In this document: in pieces, positions 7,449-15,834 of the stretch
How positions within the stretch are numbered: the stretch's first letter is position 1
Layout: each line of letters opens with the position of its first letter
NCBI GenBank assembly: GCA_964484265.1
Contig: CAZAFH010000016.1
Coordinates: 1 to 64,000, forward strand
DNA length: 64,000 bases
Origin: SIAQ01 sp964484265
GTDB lineage: Bacteria; Planctomycetota; Planctomycetia; Gemmatales; Gemmataceae
Direction: 5' to 3'
The notes under the pieces: generated by a model
The model's database searches: none
Seen by the model: the letters and a program-made list of their open reading frames with translations, nothing else
What the model was told of the DNA's origin: nothing
Position numbers and translations under genes: made by a program

Positions 7449-7810
7449 GGTTATTGGTTGACACCCACACTCTTTTGTGGTCCGTTGAAGAGCCGGCAAA
7501 GATTAGTACGCCGGCGATGGCGGTACTTCAAGATCCGAGTAATTATCGGTTCGTAAGTGCCGCCACACTTTGGGAATTGGCCATTAAAGTTGGTTTTGGA
7601 AAGCTAAAATTGTTGAAGCCTTACCGGGCGTGGATCGTAGAAGCGATCTCTGATCTCGCATTGAATATTCTGCCAATCAACTTTGTATACTCTGATTTTC
7701 TGGTCACGCTGCCGACACACCACAAAGATCCCTTTGATCGAATGATGATCTCACAATCACTCGTTGACGACATCCCGATTGTCAGTATCGATGCATTATT
7801 CGATTTGTAG
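7445..7810 (+). CDS. PIN-domain toxin (VapC-like ribonuclease)
   Basis: A 121-residue PIN-domain protein. Acidic catalytic residues are in the expected places: Asp in LLVDTHTLLW near the N-terminus, Glu in AATLWELAIK, Asp in KDPFDRMMIS and a final Asp in IVSIDALFD. PIN toxins cleave tRNA, rRNA or mRNA in a metal-dependent way. It is translationally coupled to the Phd-like antitoxin at 7218-7448. The pairing of a Phd/YefM antitoxin with this type of PIN domain is common in cyanobacteria and planctomycetes. Confidence 0.88.
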   Translation: MRLLVDTHTLLWSVEEPAKISTPAMAVLQDPSNYRFVSAATLWELAIKVGFGKLKLLKPYRAWIVEAISDLALNILPINFVYSDFLVTLPTHHKDPFDRMMISQSLVDDIPIVSIDALFDL

Positions 7811-7848
7811 GGCGTTTCTCGCATTTGGTGAGCCAAGGAGATTGATCA

Positions 7849-8976
7849 ATGACCACCCCCACCGAAATCTACTCTCCCGGACTCGAAGGCGTCATCGCTG
7901 GCGAGACGGCGATTTCGACCATCGCCACCGGCCTGCAATATCGCGGCTATCCCGTCGGCGAGCTGTGCGAGCGCTCGACTTTCGATGAAGTCGCGTACCT
8001 GCTCCTGCACGGCGATCTGCCGACGCGCACTCAGCTTGCCGATTTCAACAGCCGTCTCGCCTCGGCACAGAAGTTGCCGGAGGTGTTGAGCGACTTGCTT
8101 TGCAAGCTGCCGAAGAACGCGGTGCCGATGGATGTCGTGCGGACGGGTGTCAGCATCCTCGCGAGCTATGACGCCGATCTTTCGGACAACAGCAAGGCGG
8201 CGAACCTGCGCAAGGCCGAGCGATTGCTCGCGCAGATTCCGCTCGTCATCGCCGAGGCGTTCCGCGCGACGAAGGGGTTGCCCGTTGTTCCGCCGAAGCC
8301 GTCCCTCGGTTTCGCGGCCAATTTGTTGTACATGCTCCGCGGCACGGAGCCGGACACGTTCGACACGAAGGCGTTCGACGTTTCGCTGATTCTCTACGCC
8401 GAGCACGAGTTCAATGCGTCCACGTTCACGGCTCGTGTTGTCTGCTCGACGGAGGCCGACCTGCATTCGAGCATCACCGCGGCGATCGGCGCCTTGAAAG
8501 GGCCCTTGCACGGCGGAGCGAATGAAAAGGTGATGGACCTGCTGCTGAGCACCGGCGGGCCTGACCAGGCCGATGCGTGGATTCGGTCGGCATTGGCGCG
8601 AAAAGCGAAGATCATGGGATTCGGGCATCGCGTTTACAAGGCAGGCGATGTTCGGGCCCGAATATTGAAGGAATACGCGAAGCAAGCCGCCGAGCGAGCG
8701 GGCACGCAACAGTGGGAAGCCGCGGCGGAGACGATCGAGAAGGTGATGGAAGCGGAGAAAAAACTCTTCCCCAACCTGGATTGGCCGGCGGGTCGGCTGT
8801 ATCATGCAATGGGGCTTGAGGTGCCGTTGTACACGCCGTTCTTCGTGGCGTCACGCATCACGGGGTGGGCAGCCCACGTCATCGAGCAACTGGAGCATAA
8901 CCGCATCATTCGCCCACGCAGCCGGTATGTCGGACCGGCGGAAAAGACCGTGAAACCGATCAACGACCGTGCGTAG
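7849..8976 (+). CDS. gltA: Citrate synthase (or 2-methylcitrate synthase)
   Basis: A 375-residue short-form citrate synthase, the size of the hexamer/dimer bacterial group without the NADH-binding N-terminal extension. The catalytic set is visible: His221 in GPLHGGANE, His260 in MGFGHRVYK and Asp311 in NLDWPAG; His186 in YAEHEFNAS fits the substrate-binding histidine. It condenses acetyl-CoA with oxaloacetate at the entry to the TCA cycle; short forms can also use propionyl-CoA, and no prpB/prpD neighbour is present to decide between them. AAGGAG lies upstream of the ATG. It is flanked by a toxin-antitoxin pair and a lipoprotein and appears monocistronic. Confidence 0.92.
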   Translation: MTTPTEIYSPGLEGVIAGETAISTIATGLQYRGYPVGELCERSTFDEVAYLLLHGDLPTRTQLADFNSRLASAQKLPEVLSDLLCKLPKNAVPMDVVRTGVSILASYDADLSDNSKAANLRKAERLLAQIPLVIAEAFRATKGLPVVPPKPSLGFAANLLYMLRGTEPDTFDTKAFDVSLILYAEHEFNASTFTARVVCSTEADLHSSITAAIGALKGPLHGGANEKVMDLLLSTGGPDQADAWIRSALARKAKIMGFGHRVYKAGDVRARILKEYAKQAAERAGTQQWEAAAETIEKVMEAEKKLFPNLDWPAGRLYHAMGLEVPLYTPFFVASRITGWAAHVIEQLEHNRIIRPRSRYVGPAEKTVKPINDRA

Positions 8977-9008
8977 ATAAGTTCAAGAACATTCATCGGG
9001 AGCAAACC

Positions 9009-9749
9009 ATGATCCCCTATCGATTGCAGCTTTGTCTAGGCGCGTTCTTCATCACGGCCGTCGTCGGCTGTACCGTGGATTCGGACGCAAAATCGAATTC
9101 GTCGGACGCCGCCCAGGGCGACAAGGCGAATACGGGCGCTCCGGTCGAGGAGACCAAGAAGGTCAAACTGAGCAAGAGCATCACGCTCGAGATTCAGGGA
9201 AAGAAGAAACGCGTCCTTGTTGACTCCGAGGTTTGCTTGCGGGAAGGCTTGATCGAGCAACTACTGACTCGAAAGCGGACGAAGGAACACGAGGCGATAC
9301 TCGCCGCCGAGATGGATGTGCGCGATCTGCACCTGGCGTTGACGCTCGCCGGCGCGGAAGCGGGAAAGACGGTGCAGTTCCGCCCGAAACTCGTGCCGCC
9401 GTCGGGCACGCCGATCAAGATCTATCTGGAATACAAGAAGGATGGCAAAATCGTCCGCGTGCGTGCACAGGAATGGCTGCGTAATATCAAGACGAAAAAA
9501 GACCTTCACACCGATTGGGTTTTCGCTGGCAGTGTGTTCATTCCCGATCCGATCGACAAGACGAAGAAGCCATACTATGGCGCCAACGATGGCGACGTCG
9601 TTGCCGTCGTCAATTTCGAATCCGCGTGCATCGACGTGCCATTTCTTAGCACAAAGGATAACGACGACTTGAACTTCGAAGCCCACACGGCCCGTATCCC
9701 GCCGCTGAAGACGCCAGTCACTGTCATCCTGGAACCGCAGACGAAGTAG
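9009..9749 (+). CDS. Lipoprotein with YdjY-like domain
   Basis: A 246-residue lipoprotein: hydrophobic signal followed by a lipobox ending AVVGC at about residue 21, then a low-complexity linker (20-50) and a soluble domain. The CLREGLIEQLLTRKRTKEHEAIL stretch, split here by its Arg/Lys cluster, is typical of the YdjY domain found in planctomycete lipoproteins and in E. coli YdjY; its role is unknown. It would sit at the periplasmic face of a membrane. RBS GGGAG precedes the ATG. Confidence 0.75.
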   Translation: MIPYRLQLCLGAFFITAVVGCTVDSDAKSNSSDAAQGDKANTGAPVEETKKVKLSKSITLEIQGKKKRVLVDSEVCLREGLIEQLLTRKRTKEHEAILAAEMDVRDLHLALTLAGAEAGKTVQFRPKLVPPSGTPIKIYLEYKKDGKIVRVRAQEWLRNIKTKKDLHTDWVFAGSVFIPDPIDKTKKPYYGANDGDVVAVVNFESACIDVPFLSTKDNDDLNFEAHTARIPPLKTPVTVILEPQTK

Positions 9750-9795
9750 TGGGAACCTGCGCGTACGCACTTTGATTCTCACCGGAGTGAATTTA

Positions 9796-10257
9796 ATGTC
9801 TCGCAAAACGCTCAAGGAATCCACGAAAGGCGCAAATAAGAAGTTAGCTGCCGAACCGGTGAAACTGCTCTCCGGCGGAAATCCGCAGATCGCCAAGGGC
9901 TACGGCGACGGGCCAGTGCAGGCCTACATCGCGGCGATGCCGGGCTGGAAGGGCGACGTCGGCCGACGCCTGGACGAACTGATCGAGCGTGCCGTCCCCG
10001 GCGTGTGCAAGGCGGTGAAGTGGAACACGCCCTTTTACGGAGTCGAAGAGGGCATCTGGTTTCTCGGCTTCCACTGCATCACGAAATACATCAAAGTCTC
10101 TTTCTTCCGCGGCACATCGCTCGACCCCGTCCCGCCCGTCGAGTCCAAGCAACCGGAAGTCCGCTACCTTCACATCCACGAAGACGAAGAAATCGACGAA
10201 GCTCAATTCACGGCCTGGGTAAAACAAGCCGTCGCCCTGCCCGGACAGCGGATGTAA
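9796..10257 (+). CDS. DUF1801 domain protein
   Basis: A 153-residue protein with one DUF1801 (YdhG-like) domain, about residues 40-145: YIAAMPGWKGDVGRRLDELI, VKWNTPFYGVEEG and a C-terminal YLHIHEDEEID. The family has a frataxin-like fold and no proven function. The start at 9796 is preferred to one eight codons upstream because of the CCGGAG ribosome binding site. A related tandem-domain gene is at 14895-15671. Confidence 0.85.
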   Translation: MSRKTLKESTKGANKKLAAEPVKLLSGGNPQIAKGYGDGPVQAYIAAMPGWKGDVGRRLDELIERAVPGVCKAVKWNTPFYGVEEGIWFLGFHCITKYIKVSFFRGTSLDPVPPVESKQPEVRYLHIHEDEEIDEAQFTAWVKQAVALPGQRM

Positions 10258-10266
10258 AGCGTAAAA

Positions 10267-10343
10267 TACGGCAAACGCACTCGAATAGCGGTGAAACCGG
10301 CCGCGAGTGCGTCACGCTTGAATCATCTTGTCTGTTTGCCGTA
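10267..10343. terminator. Nested inverted repeat between convergent genes
   Basis: Outer arms TACGGCAAAC (10267-10276) and GTTTGCCGTA (10334-10343) enclose an inner pair GCACTCG/CGAGTGC (10277-10283 and 10304-10310). It lies between the convergent DUF1801 and SDR genes and may stop transcription from both sides. There is no T-run, so the assignment is tentative. Confidence 0.45.
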
Positions 10344-10354
10344 AGTGAATCCTA

Positions 10355-11080
10355 TCAAATATACTCCTGTGCCGTAGGCTTGATGACCAACTCCGGAACC
10401 GACACGTGCGGCGGCAGCGTGGCGACGAAACGCACGGCGTCGGCGATGTCCTCGGGTCGCAATATCTTCGCGCGGTGATCCTCCGTGATCGGCTTCGGGC
10501 GGAACACCAGGATCGGCGTATCCACCTCGCCGGGATAAATGTTGCAAACGCGGATGCCCGACGCTTTTTCTTCCGCCGCCAAACCTATGCCCAGCGCCGC
10601 CTGGCCGAACTTCGACGCGGCATAGGCCACTCCGCCCAGCGGTGAAGCACGTTTGCCCGCGACCGAGACGATGTTGATAATCAGGCCGTCCTTGCGTGCG
10701 AGCATCGACGGAAAGACGGCATGGATCGTATAGAACGCGCCATCGAGATTCGTGCGGATGAGCCGATCCCACGATTCGGGCGTCAATTCGCGGAACGTCC
10801 GTTCCTTGAGGTTGGTGCCGGCGTTGTTGACGAGAATATCGATCGGGCCGAGCTTCTTCGTGACGGTGTCGATCAGCGACTTGACCTGATCCTTGTCGGA
10901 CACGTCGCAAGAGACGGCGAGAACGTTACCCAGCGACTTGGCGAGCTCATCGAGTTTTTTCTGATCGCGGCCCGCGATGGCGACGCTGGCGCCTTCGTCG
11001 AGCAGCGCCTTGGCCGACGCGGCTCCGATGCCGCTGCCGCCGCCGGTGACGAGGACAGTTTTTCCTTTGAGTTTTGACAT
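10355..11080 (-). CDS. Short-chain dehydrogenase/reductase
   Basis: A classical 241-residue SDR. The cofactor motif TGGGSGIGAAS is at the N-terminus, the NNAG motif at about 87-90, and the active site has Ser in NIVSVAG and YAASK (Tyr-x3-Lys). The basic residue pattern after beta-2 (AGRDQKKL) suggests NADP(H). The substrate is unknown. It appears monocistronic and converges on the DUF1801 gene. Confidence 0.9.
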   Translation of the reverse strand: MSKLKGKTVLVTGGGSGIGAASAKALLDEGASVAIAGRDQKKLDELAKSLGNVLAVSCDVSDKDQVKSLIDTVTKKLGPIDILVNNAGTNLKERTFRELTPESWDRLIRTNLDGAFYTIHAVFPSMLARKDGLIINIVSVAGKRASPLGGVAYAASKFGQAALGIGLAAEEKASGIRVCNIYPGEVDTPILVFRPKPITEDHRAKILRPEDIADAVRFVATLPPHVSVPELVIKPTAQEYI

Positions 11081-11174
11081 AGATGGATCCTGAAATCGAA
11101 TTATGGTTTAAATGTTACTGTTTGCGAGTAGTGTTCGAGTCATTCGATGCGAGCGCTAAACGCAAGCGATGATA

Positions 11175-11837
11175 TCAATCCACAATAATCACGTGCAATT
11201 CTCCGGGCCCGTGCACGCCGGTGACGAGCCTGAGCTCGATGTCGCCCGTCTTGCTCGGACCGGTGATCAGCGTCAAGCACGCGGGCGGCAGCGACTGAGT
11301 CGGGCTGTAGAGATCGAACAGGTCGAACAGGTCAGGCAATAGCTGCGAACGCTCGGCAATCGCAATGTGCACCGGCGGCAGCAGGCTGACCGAGCGAGGT
11401 TCGCCTGGACTTGTCGCGACTACGACCGAACCGGTTTCTGCGATCAGCCGATGAACGTTCGTGATGCCGATGTCAGCCGCGAAGAGTTCGTCGCGCGTCG
11501 GCGACTCGCTCATCGCCCGCACTTCGTAGTTACGTTCAAGCAGCATTTTCGAAAGCTCAAGCCGTTCAACGATGCCGCCGGAGCTTAGAATCAACTTGCG
11601 GTCTTTCAACGGTTGCATGATCGATTCAAGAATGGGCAAGACGTCGGTAGCAACGGCGGCGCGATGAGCCTTCCCGCCAGCGTTAGCAAGCTCCGTGCAA
11701 AATTTCTGAACGATATCCACGCCCGCACCTTGATAGCCGACACTTCCGCGCCGGGGCAAAGGCGGAGCAGCGCCGGCGCGGTTGCCTTCCGCCACCGCTA
11801 GCTTGATCCGTTGCAGCATCATTTCTCGCGTCGCCAT
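11175..11837 (-). CDS. LUD domain protein (LutC-like)
   Basis: A 220-residue LUD (LutC/YkgG) domain protein. Conserved pieces are EDYEVRAMSES-like N-terminal helices, GITNVHRLIAETGSVVV and the C-terminal TGPSKTGDIELRLVTGVHGPGELHV, which closely matches the family signature. LutC works with LutA and LutB to oxidise lactate to pyruvate, but no lutA/lutB lies nearby, so the partner must be elsewhere or the role differs. The start at 11837 (six codons inside the longest frame) places GGAACG upstream; 11855 is possible. Confidence 0.85.
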   Translation of the reverse strand: MATREMMLQRIKLAVAEGNRAGAAPPLPRRGSVGYQGAGVDIVQKFCTELANAGGKAHRAAVATDVLPILESIMQPLKDRKLILSSGGIVERLELSKMLLERNYEVRAMSESPTRDELFAADIGITNVHRLIAETGSVVVATSPGEPRSVSLLPPVHIAIAERSQLLPDLFDLFDLYSPTQSLPPACLTLITGPSKTGDIELRLVTGVHGPGELHVIIVD

Positions 11838-11856
11838 TGATTTCGTTCCATGCATA

Positions 11857-11935
11857 TACCGTAGGCCTCACGCTCCGCGTGATGGAGGGGTGACAAAGGA
11901 AAAATCCATCACGCGGAGCGTGATGGCTACGGTAA
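11857..11935. repeat. CCGTAG-hairpin repeats, inverted pair
   Basis: Two copies face each other: TACCGTAGG plus hairpin at 11857-11886, and hairpin plus CTACGGTAA at 11905-11935, with an 18-bp middle. Each hairpin has an 8-bp stem and a 3-nt loop. The pair sits 9 bp after the stop of the esterase gene (11945) on the minus strand. A second inverted pair with the same plan is at 59872-59955, reminiscent of paired REP elements. Confidence 0.75.
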
Positions 11936-11944
11936 TACGAATCC

Positions 11945-14032
11945 TCACCGCAAGATCCAGTTCACCACCGCGACCGGATCGGATCGGCTTTCCACTTGCT
12001 GCAATTTCTCGGCCAGGCGCGACACCTGGTACGCGGCCTGAAGGTGCGCTGATGAGCCTGCTCCCTTGGTGTTGTGCAGGTACAATTCGTTCGGCGCGAT
12101 GATGCTGGCGAGCGTCAGCAATCCGCCGTACTTGAGAGCCCCGGGCAGCATGTTCTCGTGGTCGAAGTCTGCAATCGAGCCGAAGTTGAAACCATTGACG
12201 TCGGCGGCGGTACGCACGATGGTGTCGCCGCACAGGCCGCTGGCGAGCATGACCCACGGGCCGGCGTTCTCGAAACCGACGATGCTGATCGACTTCACCT
12301 TGTCGTTAGCCTTCGCATAAGCGACTGCGGTGAGGATGTCATGCACGCGCTCGGCGATGAGGGCACGGTTGTAGCCGTAAAAGTAACCGGCGTAGGCGAG
12401 GCTGGCGACCTTCATATTCGTCGTCGGGCGTTCCGCCTTGGCCGACGCGCCGGTGCGGAAAACTTCGATGGCCATGAACGCGCTGCCCTTATCCACGATC
12501 GCTCGCGCCGCGGGCACGAGTTTGTCGTCCTTCCAAATACTGGCGATGCCGTCCGGGTGGACCCAGATCACGCCTCGGCCATCAAAGGTGTTGCCATGCA
12601 CGATCAGCCCGCGCACGCGTTCGCCTTTTCCCTTGCGGCTCAGCACCACTTCATGGGTGATCACGCCGTCCTTCTCGACCTTGTCGCCGCTGCTGACGAC
12701 TTCGACATCGCCTTCCTTCGGCAGCTCATCGGTAATCATCGCTCGCAGGGCCGCGTGTTCGATGTGCCGAAACTTGGCGAGACTGGACGCATCCTTGGGC
12801 AATAGCGCTTGCAGCTGCTTGTCCTGGGCAGCTGACAGCGTCCGTTTGAGGGTGAGGGCATCGGCGGCGTCCTTCGGCAGCGGGTGCTTCGCGTCGTACA
12901 CCGACAGTTCCTTCGGATCAATCGGGCGGAACGGCGTCTCGCTGATCTTGCCTGAAACGCCGAATTTCAGGTGCTTGTTGAAGAAGTTGTACATCACCTC
13001 GCGGCTCGGCTGATTGTAGTTGTGCGGGAAGCTGAGGTACTTCGCCATCACTTTGTCCTCGGCGCCGTATAGCTTGTAGATCGCCTTGAGTTCGGGCAAG
13101 CCCTTGGTTTCGATCTCCTTGGTCCAGTCGTTGGCGCCGGTCATGCCGAGCGGGCGCGGCGCGATGAGTGCCGATAGCTCGATGTTGGTGGTACCGACGC
13201 GCAGATACGCGCAGTTCTCGCATATGCAGCCGCCCTGCATGCCGGTCGAAACCATGACGGCTGGAAACGCCGCCGCGATGCGGTCATCGACCGCGGCAAG
13301 GACGAACGATTGCGTCCCGCCACCCGAAGCGCCGGTGATGCCGATGCGCGTCGGATCGACTTCGGGCAGCGTCAGCAGGAAGTCCACGACGCGCATGCTG
13401 TTCCAGGTCTGCAGGTTCATGAACGTTTGCAGTCGAAGCTGAGCTTCGATGTCCTTGAAGCCTTCGCGATGGGTGATCTGCTTGCTGTCGGAATTGCCGA
13501 CCATATCGTAGTGGAACACGACACAGCCAAGTCGGGCGAGCATCGCGCAGCCGGCCTGGTGGAAATACTTCGAGCTTTCTTCGGTTGCCTCGGCTCCGGT
13601 CTTCTTGTCGTTGTTCCAGCTATTGGCGGTGGAAAGGCGAGCATTGGACCAATGGCCGTGAGCGTAGAGCACCGCCGGCAGCTTGCCCGATTTGCCCGTC
13701 GGACGATAGAGATTGCCCGTGACGTAGTGGCCCGGATGCGAGACGAAGAAGACCTTCTCGACCGTGTACCCGTCTCGCTCGATCTTGCCATGCACGACGG
13801 CATTGAGCGGAACTTTCTCCGGCATGGGCAGAAGACCCTGCGATAGGAGCAGCTGTTCCTTCAGGACTTTCCGGCGTGCCTCCCACGCTTCCTTCGTCGT
13901 CGGCGGGGTCCAGGGATGGTACGGCAAGTTGTAATGCTTCGGCTTCTCGACGAGCCGACGGTCTTTCTCCTGAGCGGCGATCGGCAATGTGGCGACCGCG
14001 GCAACGATCACGGTTAAAAGGATGCGAATCAT
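11945..14032 (-). CDS. Secreted two-domain alpha/beta hydrolase (acetyl-xylan-esterase-like)
   Basis: A 695-residue exported protein with a signal peptide (1-20). The first hydrolase domain (about 80-360) has LPAVLYAHGHW (oxyanion loop) and the nucleophile elbow GITGASGGGTQS, with a plausible His in SFPHNYNQPS, and resembles the acetyl xylan esterase/glucuronoyl esterase group. A second copy of the fold (about 450-695) keeps VIWVHPDGIAS and ISIVGFENAGPW, where Glu-Asn replace the nucleophile elbow, so it is probably inactive. Such proteins are expanded in planctomycetes degrading complex glycans. Start at 14032 is chosen because the signal peptide begins there. Confidence 0.85.
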   Translation of the reverse strand: MIRILLTVIVAAVATLPIAAQEKDRRLVEKPKHYNLPYHPWTPPTTKEAWEARRKVLKEQLLLSQGLLPMPEKVPLNAVVHGKIERDGYTVEKVFFVSHPGHYVTGNLYRPTGKSGKLPAVLYAHGHWSNARLSTANSWNNDKKTGAEATEESSKYFHQAGCAMLARLGCVVFHYDMVGNSDSKQITHREGFKDIEAQLRLQTFMNLQTWNSMRVVDFLLTLPEVDPTRIGITGASGGGTQSFVLAAVDDRIAAAFPAVMVSTGMQGGCICENCAYLRVGTTNIELSALIAPRPLGMTGANDWTKEIETKGLPELKAIYKLYGAEDKVMAKYLSFPHNYNQPSREVMYNFFNKHLKFGVSGKISETPFRPIDPKELSVYDAKHPLPKDAADALTLKRTLSAAQDKQLQALLPKDASSLAKFRHIEHAALRAMITDELPKEGDVEVVSSGDKVEKDGVITHEVVLSRKGKGERVRGLIVHGNTFDGRGVIWVHPDGIASIWKDDKLVPAARAIVDKGSAFMAIEVFRTGASAKAERPTTNMKVASLAYAGYFYGYNRALIAERVHDILTAVAYAKANDKVKSISIVGFENAGPWVMLASGLCGDTIVRTAADVNGFNFGSIADFDHENMLPGALKYGGLLTLASIIAPNELYLHNTKGAGSSAHLQAAYQVSRLAEKLQQVESRSDPVAVVNWILR

Positions 14033-14045
14033 GAGAGTCCCCCCC

Positions 14046-14131
14046 AAGCCCCACCATGAGCGCAGCGATTGGTGGGGGTGATGCCCCGGAAATAACGACC
14101 CCCACGAATCGCTGCGCTCATCGTGGGGCTT
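14046..14131. repeat. 34-bp inverted repeat after the DUF1080 gene
   Basis: Arms 14046-14079 and 14098-14131 (starting AAGCCCCACCATGAGCGCAG) match at 32 of 34 positions around an 18-nt loop. It ends 9 bp from the stop of the minus-strand DUF1080 gene and 13 bp before the start of the next gene, so it can fold in the 3' end of the DUF1080 transcript. No other copy in the window. Confidence 0.7.
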
Positions 14132-14140
14132 GGGATGAAT

Positions 14141-14773
14141 TTACAGTTGCTTCAACACGATATTGCGAAACTCGACGCGCTTGTTGTAACTCTGAAAGCC
14201 GATGTGGCCGTCCTTGCGCAAGAGGCCCGGATGGCGTTTAGCGTGTTCCTTGACATAGTCGTCGAGGTTGGCGTCCACCAGGGTCGCGCCGTTGTTGATG
14301 ACGGTAATCTGTCGGCCCTTGGCGATGATGGTCATCTGGTTCCATTCGCCGATGGCTTTGTTCTTAATGGTCTTGGGTGGAACGACGTTGTAGATTCCGC
14401 CGGTGTTCTGCCAATTTTGGAGCTTGCCTGGCCAACCTTCGTCGTCGATGAGTTGGATTTCCATGCCTGCATAGGCGGGGTCGCCTTTGAAAGGGGTGCG
14501 AATGCCGACGCCGGAGTTGCCGCCCTTGGGCATTTTGTATTCGAGGCGGAGTTCGTAATCGCCGTACTCCTTTTCGGTCATGAGATACCCGCCACCGCCG
14601 CCCTGGCAGTAGATGACGCCTTTTTCCGCGCCCCAGACCTTGGCGTTGTTGGTCGATTTCCAGCCGGTGAGGTCTTTGCCGTTGAAGAGCGGCATGAACC
14701 CTTTTGGCGTATCGCCCGCAAGCAGCGGCGCGGAGAGCAGAATGAGGACAATCAACGGGAGAGAGCGTTTCAT
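14141..14773 (-). CDS. DUF1080 (3-keto-disaccharide hydrolase-like) secreted protein
   Basis: A 210-residue exported protein with a signal peptide (1-19) and a single DUF1080 domain of the LamG/concanavalin-like fold: FMPLFNGKDLTGWKS at the start, GDYELRLEYKMPKGGNSGVGIR in pieces, WNQMTIIAKGRQITVINNG, and GHIGFQSYNKRVEFRNI at the end. Members hydrolyse 3-keto-glycosides in Bacteroidota and planctomycetes. The start at 14773 is preferred over one 33 codons upstream because it begins the signal peptide and is preceded by GAGG. Confidence 0.88.
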   Translation of the reverse strand: MKRSLPLIVLILLSAPLLAGDTPKGFMPLFNGKDLTGWKSTNNAKVWGAEKGVIYCQGGGGGYLMTEKEYGDYELRLEYKMPKGGNSGVGIRTPFKGDPAYAGMEIQLIDDEGWPGKLQNWQNTGGIYNVVPPKTIKNKAIGEWNQMTIIAKGRQITVINNGATLVDANLDDYVKEHAKRHPGLLRKDGHIGFQSYNKRVEFRNIVLKQL

Positions 14774-14894
14774 GAGGATACCTCGAGTGGGAGGAACGTT
14801 TGGCGAGCAGCGAAAGAACATCAAACTGAAACCACGCGGAAATTGTAGGAGAAAGCACGCGCAAAGGCACAAGCAACTCGGCGAGGGGGACCCG

Positions 14895-15671
14895 TCAGCG
14901 CCCCTCCTTCTTGGGTTCTGACAGGTTGAGCGCCACGGCCTCGCGAATCAGCGCCGCGAGGGCTTCTTCGTTGATCGTGTCGCCTTCATGGAAATCGATG
15001 GCGCGCCGGGTATTGCCTTCGAGGCTGGAGTTGAACAGGCCCGCAGGGTCCGGAAGCGAGGCGCCCTTCGCGAAGGTCATCTTCACGGCGTTCTTGTACG
15101 TCTCCCCGGTGCAGAGAATCCCGTCATGCGACCATACCGGAACACCAGCCGGATTGGAGGGTTTCCGCCACTTCACTTCCTCGACAGCCTCAGGATCGGC
15201 CTGAAGGATGATCGCACGAATCCGCGTCAGCGTTTCTGCCCGCCAGTCGCGCGGTTGGGCGAGATTGCCATCCTTTGGCGTCAATCGCTCGAGCTTTCCC
15301 TTGCGCTTGATGATGTTCTTGTAATCCCACTGGATCTCGATGGCTTTCTTGAGCCACCGCTTGAGATCCGAGGCGGAAATCTGGTCCACATCAGTGAACC
15401 GTGCCTCGGCGGCCTTGAAGCTGCCTTCAACGGCAAGGCCGGGTTCGTCAAACGATTGACCGCTCCAGAACAGCAGGCGGATGCAATCTTTGAGTTTGCT
15501 GTAGCCGACGATCGGATTGCCATCGAGGAACCAAACCGGCTGGCGATGCCAAATCTTGCACTCGGATTTCTTCAGGTGCTTGTCAATCGCCTCGGCCAGG
15601 GCATCGCAGATGCGCCGGTCGCCAGCCGACTGTGCCACATTGTAGGCTCGGATGTCTTCATGGATTGGCAT
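14895..15671 (-). CDS. Tandem DUF1801 protein
   Basis: A 258-residue protein with two frataxin-like DUF1801-type domains in tandem. The first (about 1-125) has IWHRQPVWFLDGNPIVGYSK and CIRLLFWSG; the second (about 140-250) has VEEVKWRKPSNPAGVPVWS and VKMTFAKGASLPDP. The second resembles a typical stand-alone DUF1801 protein. The start at 15671 has GGAG seven bases upstream. Function unknown. A single-domain member lies at 9796-10257. Confidence 0.85.
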   Translation of the reverse strand: MPIHEDIRAYNVAQSAGDRRICDALAEAIDKHLKKSECKIWHRQPVWFLDGNPIVGYSKLKDCIRLLFWSGQSFDEPGLAVEGSFKAAEARFTDVDQISASDLKRWLKKAIEIQWDYKNIIKRKGKLERLTPKDGNLAQPRDWRAETLTRIRAIILQADPEAVEEVKWRKPSNPAGVPVWSHDGILCTGETYKNAVKMTFAKGASLPDPAGLFNSSLEGNTRRAIDFHEGDTINEEALAALIREAVALNLSEPKKEGR

Positions 15672-15834
15672 CTGATTTCTCCGTCCTGCCGGCAACGTGC
15701 TTCATTTGTTTTTATTGCTTGGGTAGTCCGTCGCATTATTGTCGTCAAGAATCCATCCTTATTCGATGCATGCAAGAAATGATCTTGCCGTGAGGTCGGC
15801 GAATGGATGTGCCATTATGCCGCCATGATGAGCA

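Noticed and set aside
11175..11837. A lutABC lactate-utilisation operon
   Set aside because: Only the LutC-like gene is present; neighbours are an SDR and an esterase.
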